Both the position numbers and the translations under genes were made by a program. This document shows, in pieces, positions 1-12,536 of a DNA stretch of 45,800 nt. This DNA comes from Trachelipus rathkii (taxonomy: Eukaryota > Arthropoda > Malacostraca > Isopoda > Trachelipodidae), in NCBI GenBank assembly GCA_015478945.1, contig JABUQX010088349.1:1-45800 (forward strand). Direction: 5' to 3'. A model generated the notes under the pieces. The model made no database searches, was not told where the DNA came from, and worked only from the letters and a program-made list of their open reading frames with translations. Each line of letters begins with the position of its first letter. Position 1 is the stretch's first letter.

Positions 1-175
1 TAAATATATATATATGTATATATAATATATACATATATATATATATATATATTATATATATCCCTATATCTATCTCTCTCGTCTCTCTTCATCTCATAAA
101 CACATGCATGCATTTGCGCACCAACCACACCTTTAACATGTACATACTATAGTATATATATATATATATATACTC
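1..175. repeat. AT dinucleotide microsatellites with a short C/T-rich spacer
   Basis: The window opens with near-pure TA repeats to about position 60. A C/T-rich stretch with TCTC runs follows, then a short segment with GCATGCAT, then another TA run at about 153-171. No open frame is present. Confidence 0.9.
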
Positions 176-254
176 TCTTTTCGTATTTTTAATGATAAAA
201 AATAGTCATGAACGCATCCCTTTTAAAATTATAAAAATCTGCTTATAGTTTGAA

Positions 255-347
255 GCGTCCTCCATGCGAAAGCGAATAAGTCTCGGTCTATCTGATCACA
301 TGGAGCCGAAGGTGCTGTGAGGATGGGATTCGAGTTCCCATTAAATT
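255..347 (+). repeat. tRNA-like (SINE-type) fragment with a perfect T-arm
   Basis: Positions 324-340 form a perfect tRNA T-arm: a 5-bp stem (TGGGA / TCCCA) around the 7-base loop TTCGAGT, the form of a polymerase III B box. The upstream 70 bases have more normal composition than their surroundings, but I could not fold a full cloverleaf or find a convincing A box at the right distance. The segment at 299-312 (ATGGAGCCGAAGGT) only loosely resembles one. A decayed tRNA-derived SINE is the most economical reading; a chance hairpin is possible. Confidence 0.3.
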
Positions 348-955
348 AGTTATTTTTCTAATAATTTTCGTGACTAACTCATCGTAAAAAGTTAATTTTA
401 TATAAAGCCTCTTTTCAATAGCAGACTGAAAAGTTTGAGAAGGGTGATTTTTCTTCGTTACTAGTTTTTAAATAATTTGTCAATTAAAAAAGCGGGGGAA
501 TCATTTTTCGCCAGTAAGTTTCCTTAATATGCCAGTGAGAGATTATTACTAAAATTTTTAAATGCAATGTAAGAAATATCTTGTATTCATCTTAACATAA
601 CACCATATAATATATTATTATATTATATACACATACGCGCCACATAACACTACTATACACACGAGCGTTTTAAAATCAATTTACTTACATAACTAATATG
701 CATTAAAGAACTATTATATAGAACTGCCTATATATCTTTTGTCATGTAGAATGGCAGTATTAACACGTAATGAGGCTATACGCTTAAATATCTCTTGAGT
801 AGCAGAGTATATTTATTATATTATTTTTGCACCTCATGTAAATATATAGAATAAAATAATTTAAATACTCACCAGATTCTTAAATTAAATACCTAACTTA
901 GAATTTTTATCGGCTACAGAATAGAATAATTAGTCATGCTAATATCAAAATTCAA
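348..955. other. AT-rich DNA, no gene seen
   Basis: The stretch is irregular and AT-rich, with stop codons in all frames and no motif I recognise. It ends where the large AT array begins. Confidence 0.6.
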
Positions 956-1577
956 CTTGAATTATTATATATTACTATATATATATAATATATTATATAT
1001 ATATATATATATTATATTATTAATATATATATATATATATATATAATTATATATGATAATAATAATATATTAATATTAATATATATTATTATAATATATA
1101 TATATATATATAATATATATTAGTATATTAATTATATTAAATAATATATATATATAATTATATATTATATATATTTAATTATATATATATTAACTTATAT
1201 GATTATTATAATATATTATAATATATATATAATATATATAATATAATATAATATATAATATATCATATATTAATAATATATAATATAGTGAATATATATA
1301 TATATACTATATATATATATATATAACTTATATTAATATAATATAATATATATATAATATATATATATTATAATAAATATATATTAATAATATATATGAT
1401 ATATATTAATATATATATGTATATATATTAATTATATATATTATATAATAATATTATCTATATTAAATTATTAATATATTACTTATTTAATATTAATATA
1501 TTTAAATATTAATATATAATATTATATTATATATATATAATTAATATTATATATAAATAATATTAAATATTTATATA

Positions 1578-1620
<43 letters not shown>

Positions 1621-1800
1621 ATATATATATTATATATATTATTAATTATATATAATATATATTATAAATATATTTATATATAATATATATATATCTTAAT
1701 ATTATAAAATAATCATTTATATTATATTATATTAATTTAATATATAATATATTATATAATGATTTAAACTTAATATTAATTTGTTCATTATATATCTATA
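956..1800. repeat. Large mosaic AT array
   Basis: About 800 bp consist almost wholly of A and T in interrupted (TA)n, (TAA)n and (TTA)n runs. It is a compound microsatellite rather than one pure repeat. Such arrays can form cruciforms and are prone to assembly length errors. Confidence 0.93.
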
Positions 1801-2030
1801 TACATATATATTATATTATATATAAAAAGAAATTTTTATGAAATAGATTAATATATTAATTTTAATTTCATATAGTATAAATATATATTCATCTATTTTT
1901 AGATATTTTTATATATATATTCACGTAGCTCAATGGATAAAGTCAAATAGTTAGTTTTAGATATAGATTTGTATTATATATATATAAGGTAGTGTACACA
2001 CGTTTCTCAAGGTCAAACTTATTTATATAA
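1801..2030. other. AT-rich spacer with a tRNA-Arg-like A box
   Basis: At 1,927-1,940 the sequence TAGCTCAATGGATA resembles the A box and D-arm of an arginine tRNA. The only B-box-like segment downstream (about 2,010) is weak and too far away. A TA run lies between them. I do not call a tRNA. Confidence 0.2.
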
Positions 2031-2500
2031 GTAGTCAGTTAGTTTTTGGGTAGTCAGTTGAGGGATTTTTTTTAAGATACCTTATGCATTTGGAAGTAGT
2101 ACGCACAGTTTTTATTTTTAAATATAAATGTTAGTGGCAGTAGTAGTTAGTTCAGAATTCTGATTTTTCCTCCTTATATAATTAGTAGTAGTTTAGTAGT
2201 AGTCAGTAATGTAAGTAAGTTAGATATAGTAGTTGTATGTTAGTATAGTTTTAATAAATAATGATATATATATTATGTTGGACAGTAGTAGATTAGTTGC
2301 TAATGTTATGTTTTTGAGTAAAGTATTTAATATTATTATAAAGTTTATGAGGGCAGTAGTAGTTGTTGGTATGTAATGTTATAGTTTATTAGTTAGTATG
2401 TATATTTAATAATGTGTATAAGGTATAGCAGTAGTAGTTTATTGTTAATGCTATAGTAGTAGTAGTTTGATACATATAGTCTCAAGTAATAAATTTAGAG
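2030..2500 (+). repeat. Cryptic TAG/GTA trinucleotide-rich tract
   Basis: AGTAGTAG, TTAGTAGT and related triplets recur throughout, interrupted by T-rich bases. This gives a + strand rich in T, A and G and nearly free of C. It reads as an old, degenerate TAG microsatellite. There are too many TAG stops for coding in any + frame. Confidence 0.7.
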
Positions 2501-2549
2501 CAGTATCGTGCCAAAATGTACACTGAGATTTGGATTCGTTTTCGTTGAT

Positions 2550-2735
2550 ATCCATCTTCTCTTCTATCTTCACTCTCAGTATTTCATGCTAGTAATTAAT
2601 TACCTTCTCTTCTACTATATCTCTTATCATCTTCTCCTTTCTCATCTCTCATCTCTATTCTTATATATCTCTCTTTACTCTTAATCATCATCTCTATCTC
2701 TCTCTTACTTCTCTCCTCTCTCTCATCTTCAACTT
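2550..2735 (+). repeat. Pyrimidine-rich (ATCTC / CTCT) tract
   Basis: The tract is made of ATCTC and CTCT units with scattered A. A segment around 2,640-2,685 (CTCATCTCTCATCTCTATTC, then ATTCTTATAT) recurs at about 4,690-4,745. It looks like decayed C/T simple repeat. Confidence 0.75.
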
Positions 2736-3565
2736 TACTGGATATTAATATAAATAAAAAATATTATATAAAATTATTGAAAATAAATATTGAAAAATTA
2801 TTAAATAATTTTAAATAATTATAATATGATTGTTAGTGACTACTTATTGTGTCTTCTAAGTGTAATATTTTAGCGATGAAATAAATACTATAATTTTAAT
2901 ATCCATATGCAGGAGTAATATATGCGTCACTCTCCAAGATATCTCAAGAGAATTGGAAGACTTTGGAGTAAAGCCGCTACTTCGCTTATACGCTCTTCTC
3001 CATAACTAAATTTAATTTGTCTATCTATATACGTCTTTATTTTACATAACTTTTCTATCACCTCACATATATATTATATTAATATTGTCCAATTTCGTTA
3101 CTTTTTGTAACAAATTCATATCAATATATTCAATAAATTTATTTATTTCTAACTACCTCGTCATTAGATATATTATTTTTATGGTTTTTAACTATTTATT
3201 AATTATTATCTGTGTTGCTAGTGTTTTTTGTGCCGATCATTGTGACTTCTCACTAAGATAATAAGAAATAATCAAATATTATATTATTATATGTCTATAT
3301 ACATTTGAGTATTAAATTTAAAACAAGAAAGTCTTTAGTAATATATTAAAACAGGTAATTAATGTGTATGTAGTTTTAAGTGAAATTTTAAGTGACTTAA
3401 TTTATATATTAAGTAAAATATATCTTTAAGATATATAGTGTATAATTTATACCTCAGTATGTGAGTTTTTGTAGGTCGTTCCATTTTAATATTACGCAAT
3501 CCATATATATGTATGATATTTTTATATATTCATTTGATATATATATATATACTCTATTTATTTGT
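2736..3565. other. AT-rich DNA, no gene seen
   Basis: This is irregular AT-rich sequence. A slightly less AT-rich patch at about 2,915-3,005 has no sustained frame, and TA runs lie near 3,535-3,551. Nothing is recognisable. Confidence 0.6.
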
Positions 3566-3975
3566 GTGTGTCTTTTGACGTGGCGCGTCAGAAGATTTTA
3601 CTCCCTCGTTCTTCAAGCTTGCTGAGTAGCACCTCGAATCCGATGTATGTAAAGAGAGAGGCTATTCTACTTTTTTAGTTTCTACTATCAGTAATTTGTT
3701 TTCTTTACATGTAGTATATATATCACTTGTGTGTATTAACTTTAGGCATTTAAGGTCAGAATCCATCCTATAAATATATATAGTTCTCTCTATATTACCA
3801 AGTAGCGCTGTTTATACTCTACACAAATCTCTCTCATCTCATTACTCCGTCATTTCTCTCATACTTTCTTATTTAGTTTAATTCTCTTTCGAGCATATAC
3901 TGATTCTCTCCTCTCTCTTCTCTCTTCTCGTCTCTCTCTTTCTCTCTTACTCTCTCATCCTGGAAAAAGATGGTA
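3566..3975. other. GC-normal patch followed by C/T-rich repeat
   Basis: Positions 3,577-3,590 contain an imperfect palindrome GACGTGGCGCGTC inside a patch of ordinary composition. From about 3,824 to 3,960 the + strand is almost pure pyrimidine (CTCTCTT units). No coding frame is sustained. Confidence 0.55.
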
Positions 3976-4610
3976 GTATCTTTGAAAAGGTAAATGGGAT
4001 GCACGAACCAACATAGAGAGTTAGAAAATAATATTAGTAATAATAACATAAATAATGAATAATTAATGAATAAAAATTATTATAATAATACTCATAATAA
4101 TTCCAAATTTTCAATGAATAATCAAATTTAAATAATAATAAATAATATTAAATAATTAAATTAAATTAATAAATAATATATATAATTTAAAATAGAAGAA
4201 TTTTGCAAAACGACCAGGAGAAGTTATAATAAAGAATTATAATCGTACAAAAGTTTAATATGAGTTTAAATACACATTTCATTAGGTTTTCAATGTTATT
4301 GTTCTTTATGGTCCTTTGTTTGACCTATGGCGGGACTGGTTGTTGTTATATTGTTTGTATATCTAGTTCATGTTTGTATTAGCTTATTTATATAGTTGTT
4401 GAGTTGCTTGAGCTTATGAGTTGTCTGTTGTGTTGTTATGAGATAGTTTGAGTGAGTTTAGTGTATGATGAGTTGTGAGTTTGAGATTTAATTATATAGC
4501 CTTTTATATGAATTGTTGCTGTTTGGTCTGCTGCAGATTGAGATTTTGTGAATGATGAAGAAGTGAGAAGATAAATTGATAGACTTGAAATTTAATGAAA
4601 GAATGAAAAA
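3976..4610. other. A-rich then G/T-rich tract, no gene
   Basis: From about 4,020 to 4,200 the + strand is AAT-rich, a degenerate trinucleotide repeat. From about 4,260 to 4,560 it changes to a T/G-rich strand with TTGTTG and GAGTTG motifs and little C. This strand asymmetry suggests decayed simple repeat rather than a gene. Confidence 0.5.
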
Positions 4611-4679
4611 AAATGGAATCTGATTCACATCTCTTCAAAATATTCTCTAAAACACACTTTTGGACAATTTCTATTTTTT

Positions 4680-4750
4680 ATATATCTCTCATCTCTATAT
4701 CTCTCATCTCTCATATCCATATTCTTATATTACTCTGTTTACTCTATTCT
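4680..4750 (+). repeat. TCTCATCTC repeat, second copy
   Basis: TCTCATCTC units are followed by ATTCTTATAT and a TTTACTCT segment, the same order as at 2,640-2,685. This low-complexity sequence lies inside a 93-codon open stretch (4,613-4,894) whose product would be mostly Ile, Leu, Ser and Tyr, so I do not call that stretch a gene. Confidence 0.5.
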
Positions 4751-5199
4751 GTAAAGAAGGTTGAATTCAAGAACATGACCTCTAATCTCTATATATCTAA
4801 TTGTACACCGGAGGAAATAATCATTTTCAATGCCCAAGACACAACAGTGAACCATACTATAATAACATCAGTTCACATTACTATATTGATTTAGTCAATT
4901 TAATATAATATAATAACTAATAAAAAATGAGAATGAAACATAATATAGAAATTAAGATAGCTAAGATAGAAGAGAGTATATAAAAGAGAGAAGAAGAATG
5001 AAGTTATGGAAGAAAAAATAGTATAATAGAATAAAAGTGGGATAGGAACACTTTGATCTGAGAAAGTGATAAAGAAGAGAAATATATAAATTAAATAAAT
5101 TTATTATCATTTTCATATTAATTTAAATAGTTATAATATTTTTTTATGTTCTTAGTACTTTCAAAGGTAAATCCACTTTTAAAGATCAAATCTTCCTTT

Positions 5200-6240
5200 A
5201 ACTATTTGCCTATATATATTTATTATATAATAATTTATATATATATAATATAAATAAAATATTAATCAAAATTATATAATTTTATAATATTTACTATATA
5301 TAATATTAATAATTTATATATGTTATTAATATACTATCTTATATTAATAAAATATGATTTTCTGTCAAATCAATAGACCTTTTCTTCGTATAATATCTAT
5401 TAAATTTTTATATATTAATATTATTATATTATATATATATATATATAATATATAATATATATATATATATTACTTAATATATATATTATATAATATATAT
5501 ATATATTATTATTATTAATATATAATATTTATATATATATATTTTAATATATATAATTATATATATTATATATATATATATATGATATATTATAAAATAT
5601 TATTTATATTAATATTATATATAATTGTTATATATTATATATTATTATATTATATTATTTTTATATATTATATATATATATATATATACTATAATATATA
5701 TATATAACTTATATAATTTAATATATAATATATATATATATTATATTATAATTAATATTAATTATAATACTAATATAATATTTTACATTGCTAACTTAAC
5801 TGAGTGTTTTTTAATTATATAATATTAATATATATATATATATATTATTAATTATATATATATCATATAATATATATATTAGTAATAATAATATATTAAT
5901 ATATTTATATAGTATATAATTTTATATATTATATATATATATTTATATATATTATTAATATTATAATATATAAATAATAATATATACATATAATATTAAT
6001 ATATAAACATTAATAATAATAATAATAATATTCTATAGAATATTATTTTTATTTTTACTATATTTATATATAATATATTATATATATATATAATATTAAA
6101 TTTTAATATATATAATAATATATATAATATATATATATTATATATTATTATTTTATTTTAACTATTATATTATTTTATATTTACATATATTTATATATAT
6201 TATATATTATATATAATATAAAATATAGTTATATATAATA
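5200..6240. repeat. Large mosaic AT array with (AAT)n
   Basis: About 1 kb of (TA)n, (TTA)n and mixed A/T, broken by short less regular pieces near 5,340-5,400 and 5,785-5,815. A clean (AAT)n run of about seven units lies at 6,008-6,031. The open frame at 5,625-5,822 encodes only Ile, Tyr, Leu and Asn and is a by-product of the repeat. Confidence 0.93.
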
Positions 6241-6583
6241 CTTTCTTTCTCTTTTTGTTCAAAATAGTATTCCTTCACTGTCTATTTCTTTATTATATCT
6301 CACTCTAAGCAAGATATCTCATAAAAAGTCTACACCTCAGTCATAGGCTTGGTAGGAGAATGAGAGTGTAAAGAGGTCTTTGTTAAATCCCTTTGAAGTT
6401 CACGGTTAATTATAACTATAATTGCTGCGAAGTCGAAATAAAAAAGACATGGGAAATTTATTTTATTCGTATATAGAAAATTGAGGTTTATTTACAAACT
6501 TAAATTACGCGATCCACCATATTTGCACGCACGTCAGAGAAAAGCTACCGATTATTGTATTTATGATTATAGCAAGGGGAGGT

Positions 6584-7062
6584 ACTTTCAGGCCCATGAC
6601 TTCGAGCGCGGAGCTGGTTTATCAGTTTAAGAGCGAGTTGAGAGGTTTGAAGACTTGTACAAGAGATCACACTTTGATATGATGTGATTGCTCACCTACG
6701 TAATAGGGATCGTGATCTTCGAATTCGCGCATTCTTGTCCAATTTGCTACACGTAAAGATGGAGAGTATACGAGATATGTATACTAACTTTGTGTGGTAG
6801 AGTACAGAGAATGGTGGTAAGATAAATAAATACCCCACTCACTGCTATAGACATGGCTGAGCTTCGTGAATAGGTATCAGATAATCCGAGAGAGTATAAA
6901 TTCACAATGCCAATATTTATTGCGCGAAAAACACAGTGAAGGGGGACGAGACGTGGCCATGAAAAAAAGAGACGTGTGCCATGGAGGTGCGCAATCAGGA
7001 AAAGCAGGGCAACGGTGCAAAAGTGCGACTGTGCGGGACCAATGTCGACGGTATCTGTGAGA
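6584..7062 (+). pseudogene. Decayed retrotransposon gag-like fragment
   Basis: Two consecutive frames read as one protein. The first (6,584-6,679) contains LVYQFKSELRGLKTC. A one-base shift and a stop follow. The second (6,678-6,797) contains IAHLRNRDRDLRIRAFLSN and then an MESIRDM segment. The spacing resembles the capsid core of Ty3/Gypsy gag proteins, where a helix ending in LA.KTC is followed by a DxxIRDRIVxGIRDxxLRERLL-type block. Further on, 6,968-7,060 gives a Cys/His/Gly/Lys-rich stretch (VCHGGAQSGKAGQRCKS, then DQC) that could be a worn zinc-knuckle region, although CX2CX4HX4C spacing is not intact. I saw no protease, RT or LTRs nearby. The call rests on motif resemblance from memory and could be chance in part. 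Confidence 0.33.
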
Positions 7063-7790
7063 GTTTCGTAAAACCGGATGACATGCGATCGTCACAAATA
7101 ATATATACTTGTGATAAAGATGTGTTGTTGTGTGAGAGAAAGTGTACGTAGAGAGTAGACACAAAAGTGGGGGTAGGGGCAATTGTAATGATTGATAATG
7201 TTTTTTTGTTCTATGACTATGACATGCTCGAGAAAAGCGTGGAGTAGGAGCGTCAAACCATATTTGAGGTAGTCTACTGCTCTCTATTATGCATATAGAA
7301 GAAAGTTAAAAAAATAGCGAGTAGTTGGGGTATTTAGTATAAGTGACGGCATGTAGGCAGATAGTGGGTTGTACATATCATGTATAACAGAAATCATACG
7401 GGAAGCACGTTTGTAATGAATATACGTGACGCATTAAGGTTCTTGTGAAAGTCTTGCCCTTCTGTAAGATGTTACTGTCGTCTATTGTTCCGCTTTCTAG
7501 GTCTGAGGTGTTGCTGCTCGCTGTGCATGTGTGTATATATGTGTAATCGAACTTGTGTATGTGTAGGCATCTGTGTGTAATGAATGCAACACAGTGATAT
7601 TCGTATTGAATATATATATAGACTTGCAAGTCATATACTATATACATACACTTACGGCTTCAAATACTGTATATATATTATTATATTATGATTATTTATA
7701 TATATTGACACATTGAAGTTTCGATAAGTGTTTTTAGGGTAGAACAAGGTTAGGGGTGATATGGAGGTGATAATTATAATAAATATAAAT
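7063..7790. other. Ordinary-composition DNA, no gene recognised
   Basis: This follows the gag-like piece and keeps near-normal composition to about 7,580. A minus-strand open stretch (7,378-7,647) has no recognisable domain and a Tyr/Ile-rich start. If the upstream piece is gag, protease would be expected here, but I could not see an aspartic protease motif. Confidence 0.45.
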
Positions 7791-8850
7791 TAAATTAATA
7801 AATATATATATATATATATATTATTATATTAGAAAATCAAAAAAGGTCATATTACTAATATATATATATCATTTTAACTATCACAGTGTGATATATCTTG
7901 GACTGAGGTCTATTAGCGGCGTTCGACGAGATGAGACATTTTATTGCTATATATTACCTCGTTGAGATATAGACATACACTCTCAAGCTTTATCTCTGCT
8001 CTGTTCAGTATAACTCTGATGTGTAACACTAGAAAAATTATTCAGTTATGTAACCTTTCGTATAGAGATAATTTTTTCAATAAATAAGCTTACGGTTTCT
8101 CTCACTAATCTATTAGCTCTTAGTTGTTATAGATTACCTCCAACTACTACCGTATGACTAGAGGTATTAAGAGATCATAAAATAGGTATTACGACTAGTC
8201 AAACACACACTGCTAAGTATACTAATTGAGGTTTTTGTTAAAGAAAAAATAAAAGATGTTCTATTTTGTAGTGATATATGAGAAATAGTTTAGTAACTAT
8301 GCTTAACTTTTCTGTCACTGTATGTTGATGGAGAAGGAAGAATTATGCGCATATTTCCTAAAGAACAATAGGTAGCCTGGAGTAAGAAATATGGATAGTG
8401 TGTCATATCTTTGACAGGATATAGTTTTTGGTGAACAACATGTTATATAACAATCGAGATTGGAACTGAGTGGCTATTTTAAGTCTCCAATATTTTTAAA
8501 ATCTGAGTATTCACCATTATGGAGAGTTAATTTAATGGAGGAATATATATTTTAATAGTCTACTTTCGTATTAATTATTTCTCATTAATAACTAATATTC
8601 TAACATAATAATGTATAATATTTATCAACCTCCAATCTAATCACTGTTATTACGAATATGCCTTCTGTTACTTAATTTTTATGATTTTACTTGAATTTAT
8701 ATAATTGACGAGTTACACCCTTATTTGTAGTTATTTTTTCATTTGTTTCTACTTTAATTTCAAGTTTTATTAAAAACAAAAATTGTAATTATCAATTTTA
8801 TTTTTATTTTATTTTTATTTATCAAGTTCTATTTTATTCAATATTCATTT
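7790..8850. other. Short AT runs and unassigned sequence
   Basis: TA runs occur at 7,801-7,825 and 7,859-7,871. The rest is irregular AT-rich sequence with a few normal patches (7,900-8,000 and 8,330-8,480). Frames are short and unrecognisable. Confidence 0.5.
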
Positions 8851-9460
8851 TTATTATAATAATATATATATATATTATTATAATATCTATATATTATATT
8901 ATATATATATATAGTTATAATAATTATTATATATAATATATATATTTATATATTATATTACTATTTATATATATATATATTATTATATATATTATATATT
9001 AATAGTATTAATATATATATATTTATATATATATATTTAATATATATATTATTATATTTATATATTATTATATATATATATATTATTATATTATTATAAT
9101 ATATATATAATATATAATATATTATTATATATATGTATATTATATATTATATATATATATTTATTATATTATATTATATATTTATAATATATATTATTAT
9201 ATATTATATATATATAACTTATATATATTATTATAATATTATTATTATATATCTATTATATATATATATATTATATATTATTATATGTATATATAGTATA
9301 TATATATATATATATATACTATTATAGTATATTTATTTTATATATATATATATTATCGTAATATATATATATATATAATATATATATATATATTATTATA
9401 TATATATATTATATATTAATAATATAGTATATATTATATATTTATTTATTATATTATATC
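8850..9460. repeat. Large mosaic AT array
   Basis: About 600 bp of (TA)n and (TTA)n mixtures contain almost no G or C. The open frame at 9,133-9,327 is all Tyr and Ile and comes from the repeat. Confidence 0.93.
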
Positions 9461-10985
9461 AAAATTATGCTTGATGAACTATTTTAAAGTTTAATAGGTT
9501 ATATATATTAAAGTTTTATTATATAAAGGTAAAAAAAATTGCCATTATACTAGTTATAATATTTTTTATATATAGTGAAAAGTCCCCTCGCAGCGGATTT
9601 TTTATGCTGGTAAAGAATTGTGTTTTTATGCATCTCAATGATGATATAATTACCCTAAGATGTGAATTCATAAAATATATTACTGAGTAAAAGTCTTTTA
9701 AAAAAAAAAATAAATAATAAAAAAAATCGATTATATCTGAGATGTTCGTGAAATAATATATAATACATGCATTAGAACTCACGTATTGTTTACAATTTAT
9801 AATAATATAAAATTACATACGAGTATAAAAAACATAATTGAAAAGTGTATCCTTATTCTTCACGGTCTATTATTATCAACTTTTCGTATATTGGTTCTCT
9901 GCGTGTTTATCTCAACTAATTATATACGTCATGCTCTAGAGTCCAAATCTGGATGCTAATGGAGGCGAAATGCGGTAAACAACAAGACTAACGTCAGCTA
10001 TACGTAACTAATATAAGTCAAGTGATTTGAGCCAATCTACAAACGAATTGCGTGAGTAAATATTGACGTAGTGGCGTGCTCATGCATTTGCGGAATCAAA
10101 CTTGGCAGTGCGATTGTACTACTGAACTTACCTAACGTACACGCGTGGGGAACTTGTTAAAAAAACGCGATATCGATTGAGTATATTCTATTAGTGACGA
10201 ATTCATATTATACCTTAGAACGAATCAAACGACGATTGAAAATTTATGTTATAACGATGAAATTTACATAAACGATTTATAAAACTAAAAATGGCTGAGA
10301 CGCAACGTAAAAATAACAACAATAGTATCGTTTAAATATTTATTATAGGTCCATGTAAAAGAAATGAAATTTATGACATAAAATTTATTATCATATTAAT
10401 ATATACTCTTAAATATATAACATTTTTATTAAAAACCTTAAAATAAAATAAAAATAAGAGGAGGGTATTCATCACAAGTACCATTTGAGTGAAATCCCGC
10501 ACCTGGGGATGAATCTACTCATAATACATATAAATCCAATAACCCACAGGATAATGATAAGTTATTAGAAGGATCTGGGATTGAACAAAAAACGTACCCT
10601 ATATATATTAAAAAAATATCACCATATATATATAAGAAAAAGTTGAAAGTATTTAATAAATAAATAAACCACATGACCAGTACTATATTACTGCAGACAG
10701 AATGTAGACTGTAGTACACATATAGTATGATTTAAAATAATTAATTATCAGCCAGTGAGAATAGTAACGTATTTAGTATAAATATACTGTAGATGACATA
10801 TAAAAAAATACCCCAATGAATCATACGTGTCTAAATTATAAAATATATTATATTGAACTTAGAGTACTTATAAGTGCAGGTTGTCAGATTTAAGCTTGAA
10901 ATCAATGAAATTTAGATACTAACTATAACACCTACCTACTACTATTTTATATTAACCGTCAGTGAGTTATATAAATATTCACTCA
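9461..10985. other. AT-rich DNA with one GC-normal island, no gene recognised
   Basis: The part at about 9,900-10,310 has many CpG-containing words and near-normal composition, but every frame is closed within about 30 codons. The minus-strand frames at 9,519-9,782 and 10,519-10,719 are Phe/Ile/Tyr-rich and resemble nothing I know. At 10,566-10,580 a TCTGGGATTGAAC segment faintly resembles a tRNA T-arm. Confidence 0.45.
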
Positions 10986-10989
10986 CTTA

Positions 10990-11127
10990 CTAATTAATTA
11001 TATATATATAATATATTTTTATAATTATATATATATATATATATATATTATATTAATTAATTATATATATTATAATATATATATATATAATTATATATTA
11101 TATAGAAGATATATTATAATTAATTAA

Positions 11128-11167
<40 letters not shown>

Positions 11168-11780
11168 TAATATATATATATTATTAATAATATTTAATAT
11201 ATTATTATAAATTATATATATGATAAACTTAATCCTTGAATATATTAAGTATTATATTATCATTATATATATATATGTACTAATATTTTTACTGTTATAT
11301 ATAATATATATTACTTTAATATATTATATATATATATATATATATTATATATTATATATATTATTGTAACTTTTATTATATATTTATATATATATACTAT
11401 ATTTTCATTATATATTTTTATTCACAGATATTTTATATATTATATTTATTTTTTATAGTTATTAATTTTATTTATTTTTCCAGATTATTGTTTATTTTTT
11501 ATATATTTTTGATATATAGTTTTATTTATAGTATATAATTATATATATATATTTATATAATATTTAATAATATTATATTTATTTTATTGTATATGTATAT
11601 TGTATATATATGTACACATTGTGTTTATTTATAGCTTTTTTTTATTTAGATATATTTTTAATTTTATATTATATTTATTTTATATATGTACTTTTAATGA
11701 ATTACATATGTATATAGTATATTATATAATATTATTTACGCTTTTAATTCCTTATGGTATTATAAAGTTAAATTAATATG
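10990..11780. repeat. AT array abutting the RT pseudogene
   Basis: Near-pure TA and TTA mixtures run to about 11,400, then T-rich irregular sequence continues to about 11,780. The RT fragment begins right after it, so the array has replaced or covered the element's 5' part. Confidence 0.9.
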
Positions 11781-11792
11781 GTTTTATTCTGG

Positions 11793-12536
11793 CAACCTTA
11801 TTACCATAGAGGGTGGGGGGATTAACGAGTCACTGCGCGCAGCGATATATCGTGGAGATTTAAGTTTTATTTGTGTGATAGTTTCGTTCAGGATATATAT
11901 ATGCTTGGTATCCTCCTCGGCCTCGGAAATAGAGTTCGCTCAATGACTGAGGGACTGAGTGTTTCCGAATAACAACGTGCTTTTAGAAGTGGGCCTAGAT
12001 GGATGTGTGGACGTGTCTAAATTCTTACAATGTGGAATAACATGCATTGAGATAAATTGAAGAGAGAGAAGAAGAATAGTATAAATTGTATTTTAGGATT
12101 TATGGATCTGCAACAGGCGTATGATAAGATTAATAAAGAAGCTCTATGGTAGGTGTTAGTAATATATGGTGTTCTTCTGAATGAAATCAAAAGTATGTAT
12201 GACGATAGTGAAGCATGTGTAAGAATAAATGGAGTTGAAAGGAATTGATTTAATATTAATAGCAGAGTGAAGCAGGGATGTGTTATTTCTCCTTGGTTAT
12301 TCAATTTGTATATGGATGGGGTTAATGATAGAATTAGAATTAGAGTTGGGGTAGCAGGGGAACCAGCTGTTAGTAACCGATTCGGAGAATGGATAGAGAG
12401 TTTCTTGGGCGGTAGACTTTTGCCTATTATTTATTGCCGGATTATTTCTACTTATTTCTGTAAGTGAACTCAAAGGTTTGAGGGAGTTGGTAGGGGATTT
12501 GGTAGGGTGTGTAAAAGGAAGGGTTTGAAAATGTAG
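11793..12536 (+). pseudogene. Non-LTR retrotransposon reverse transcriptase, degenerate
   Basis: Blocks of a LINE RT domain appear in the correct order on the + strand. PYYHRGWGD (11,796) matches the PLYKGKGD block and YRGDLS (11,848) matches YRGISLL. MTEGLSVSE-stop-QRAFRSG (11,943) and GCVD (12,001) match the EQ(G)GFRxGRGCVDQ block. FMDLQQAYDKINKEALW (12,099) is RT motif A with its catalytic Asp. VKQGCVISPWLFNLYMD (12,267) is motif B. FGRVCKRKGLKM (12,498) is the downstream block. From 12,099 on, the frame is single but broken by TAG at 12,150 and TGA at 12,246. Each is one transition from the expected Gln or Trp codon, and a later TGA lies at 12,465. The YADD catalytic motif expected near 12,410-12,450 is not preserved. 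Endonuclease and 3' ends are missing. The element is dead; a Jockey/RTE-like clade is my guess. Confidence 0.85.

Noticed and set aside
1921..2020. tRNA-Arg gene starting near TAGCTCAATGGATAAAG
   Set aside because: There is no paired acceptor or anticodon stem, and the only B-box-like word is weak and over 80 bases away.
4613..4894. 93-codon open stretch as a membrane protein gene
   Set aside because: Its hydrophobic content comes from a TCTCATCTC/ATAT low-complexity repeat, and there is no family resemblance or gene context.
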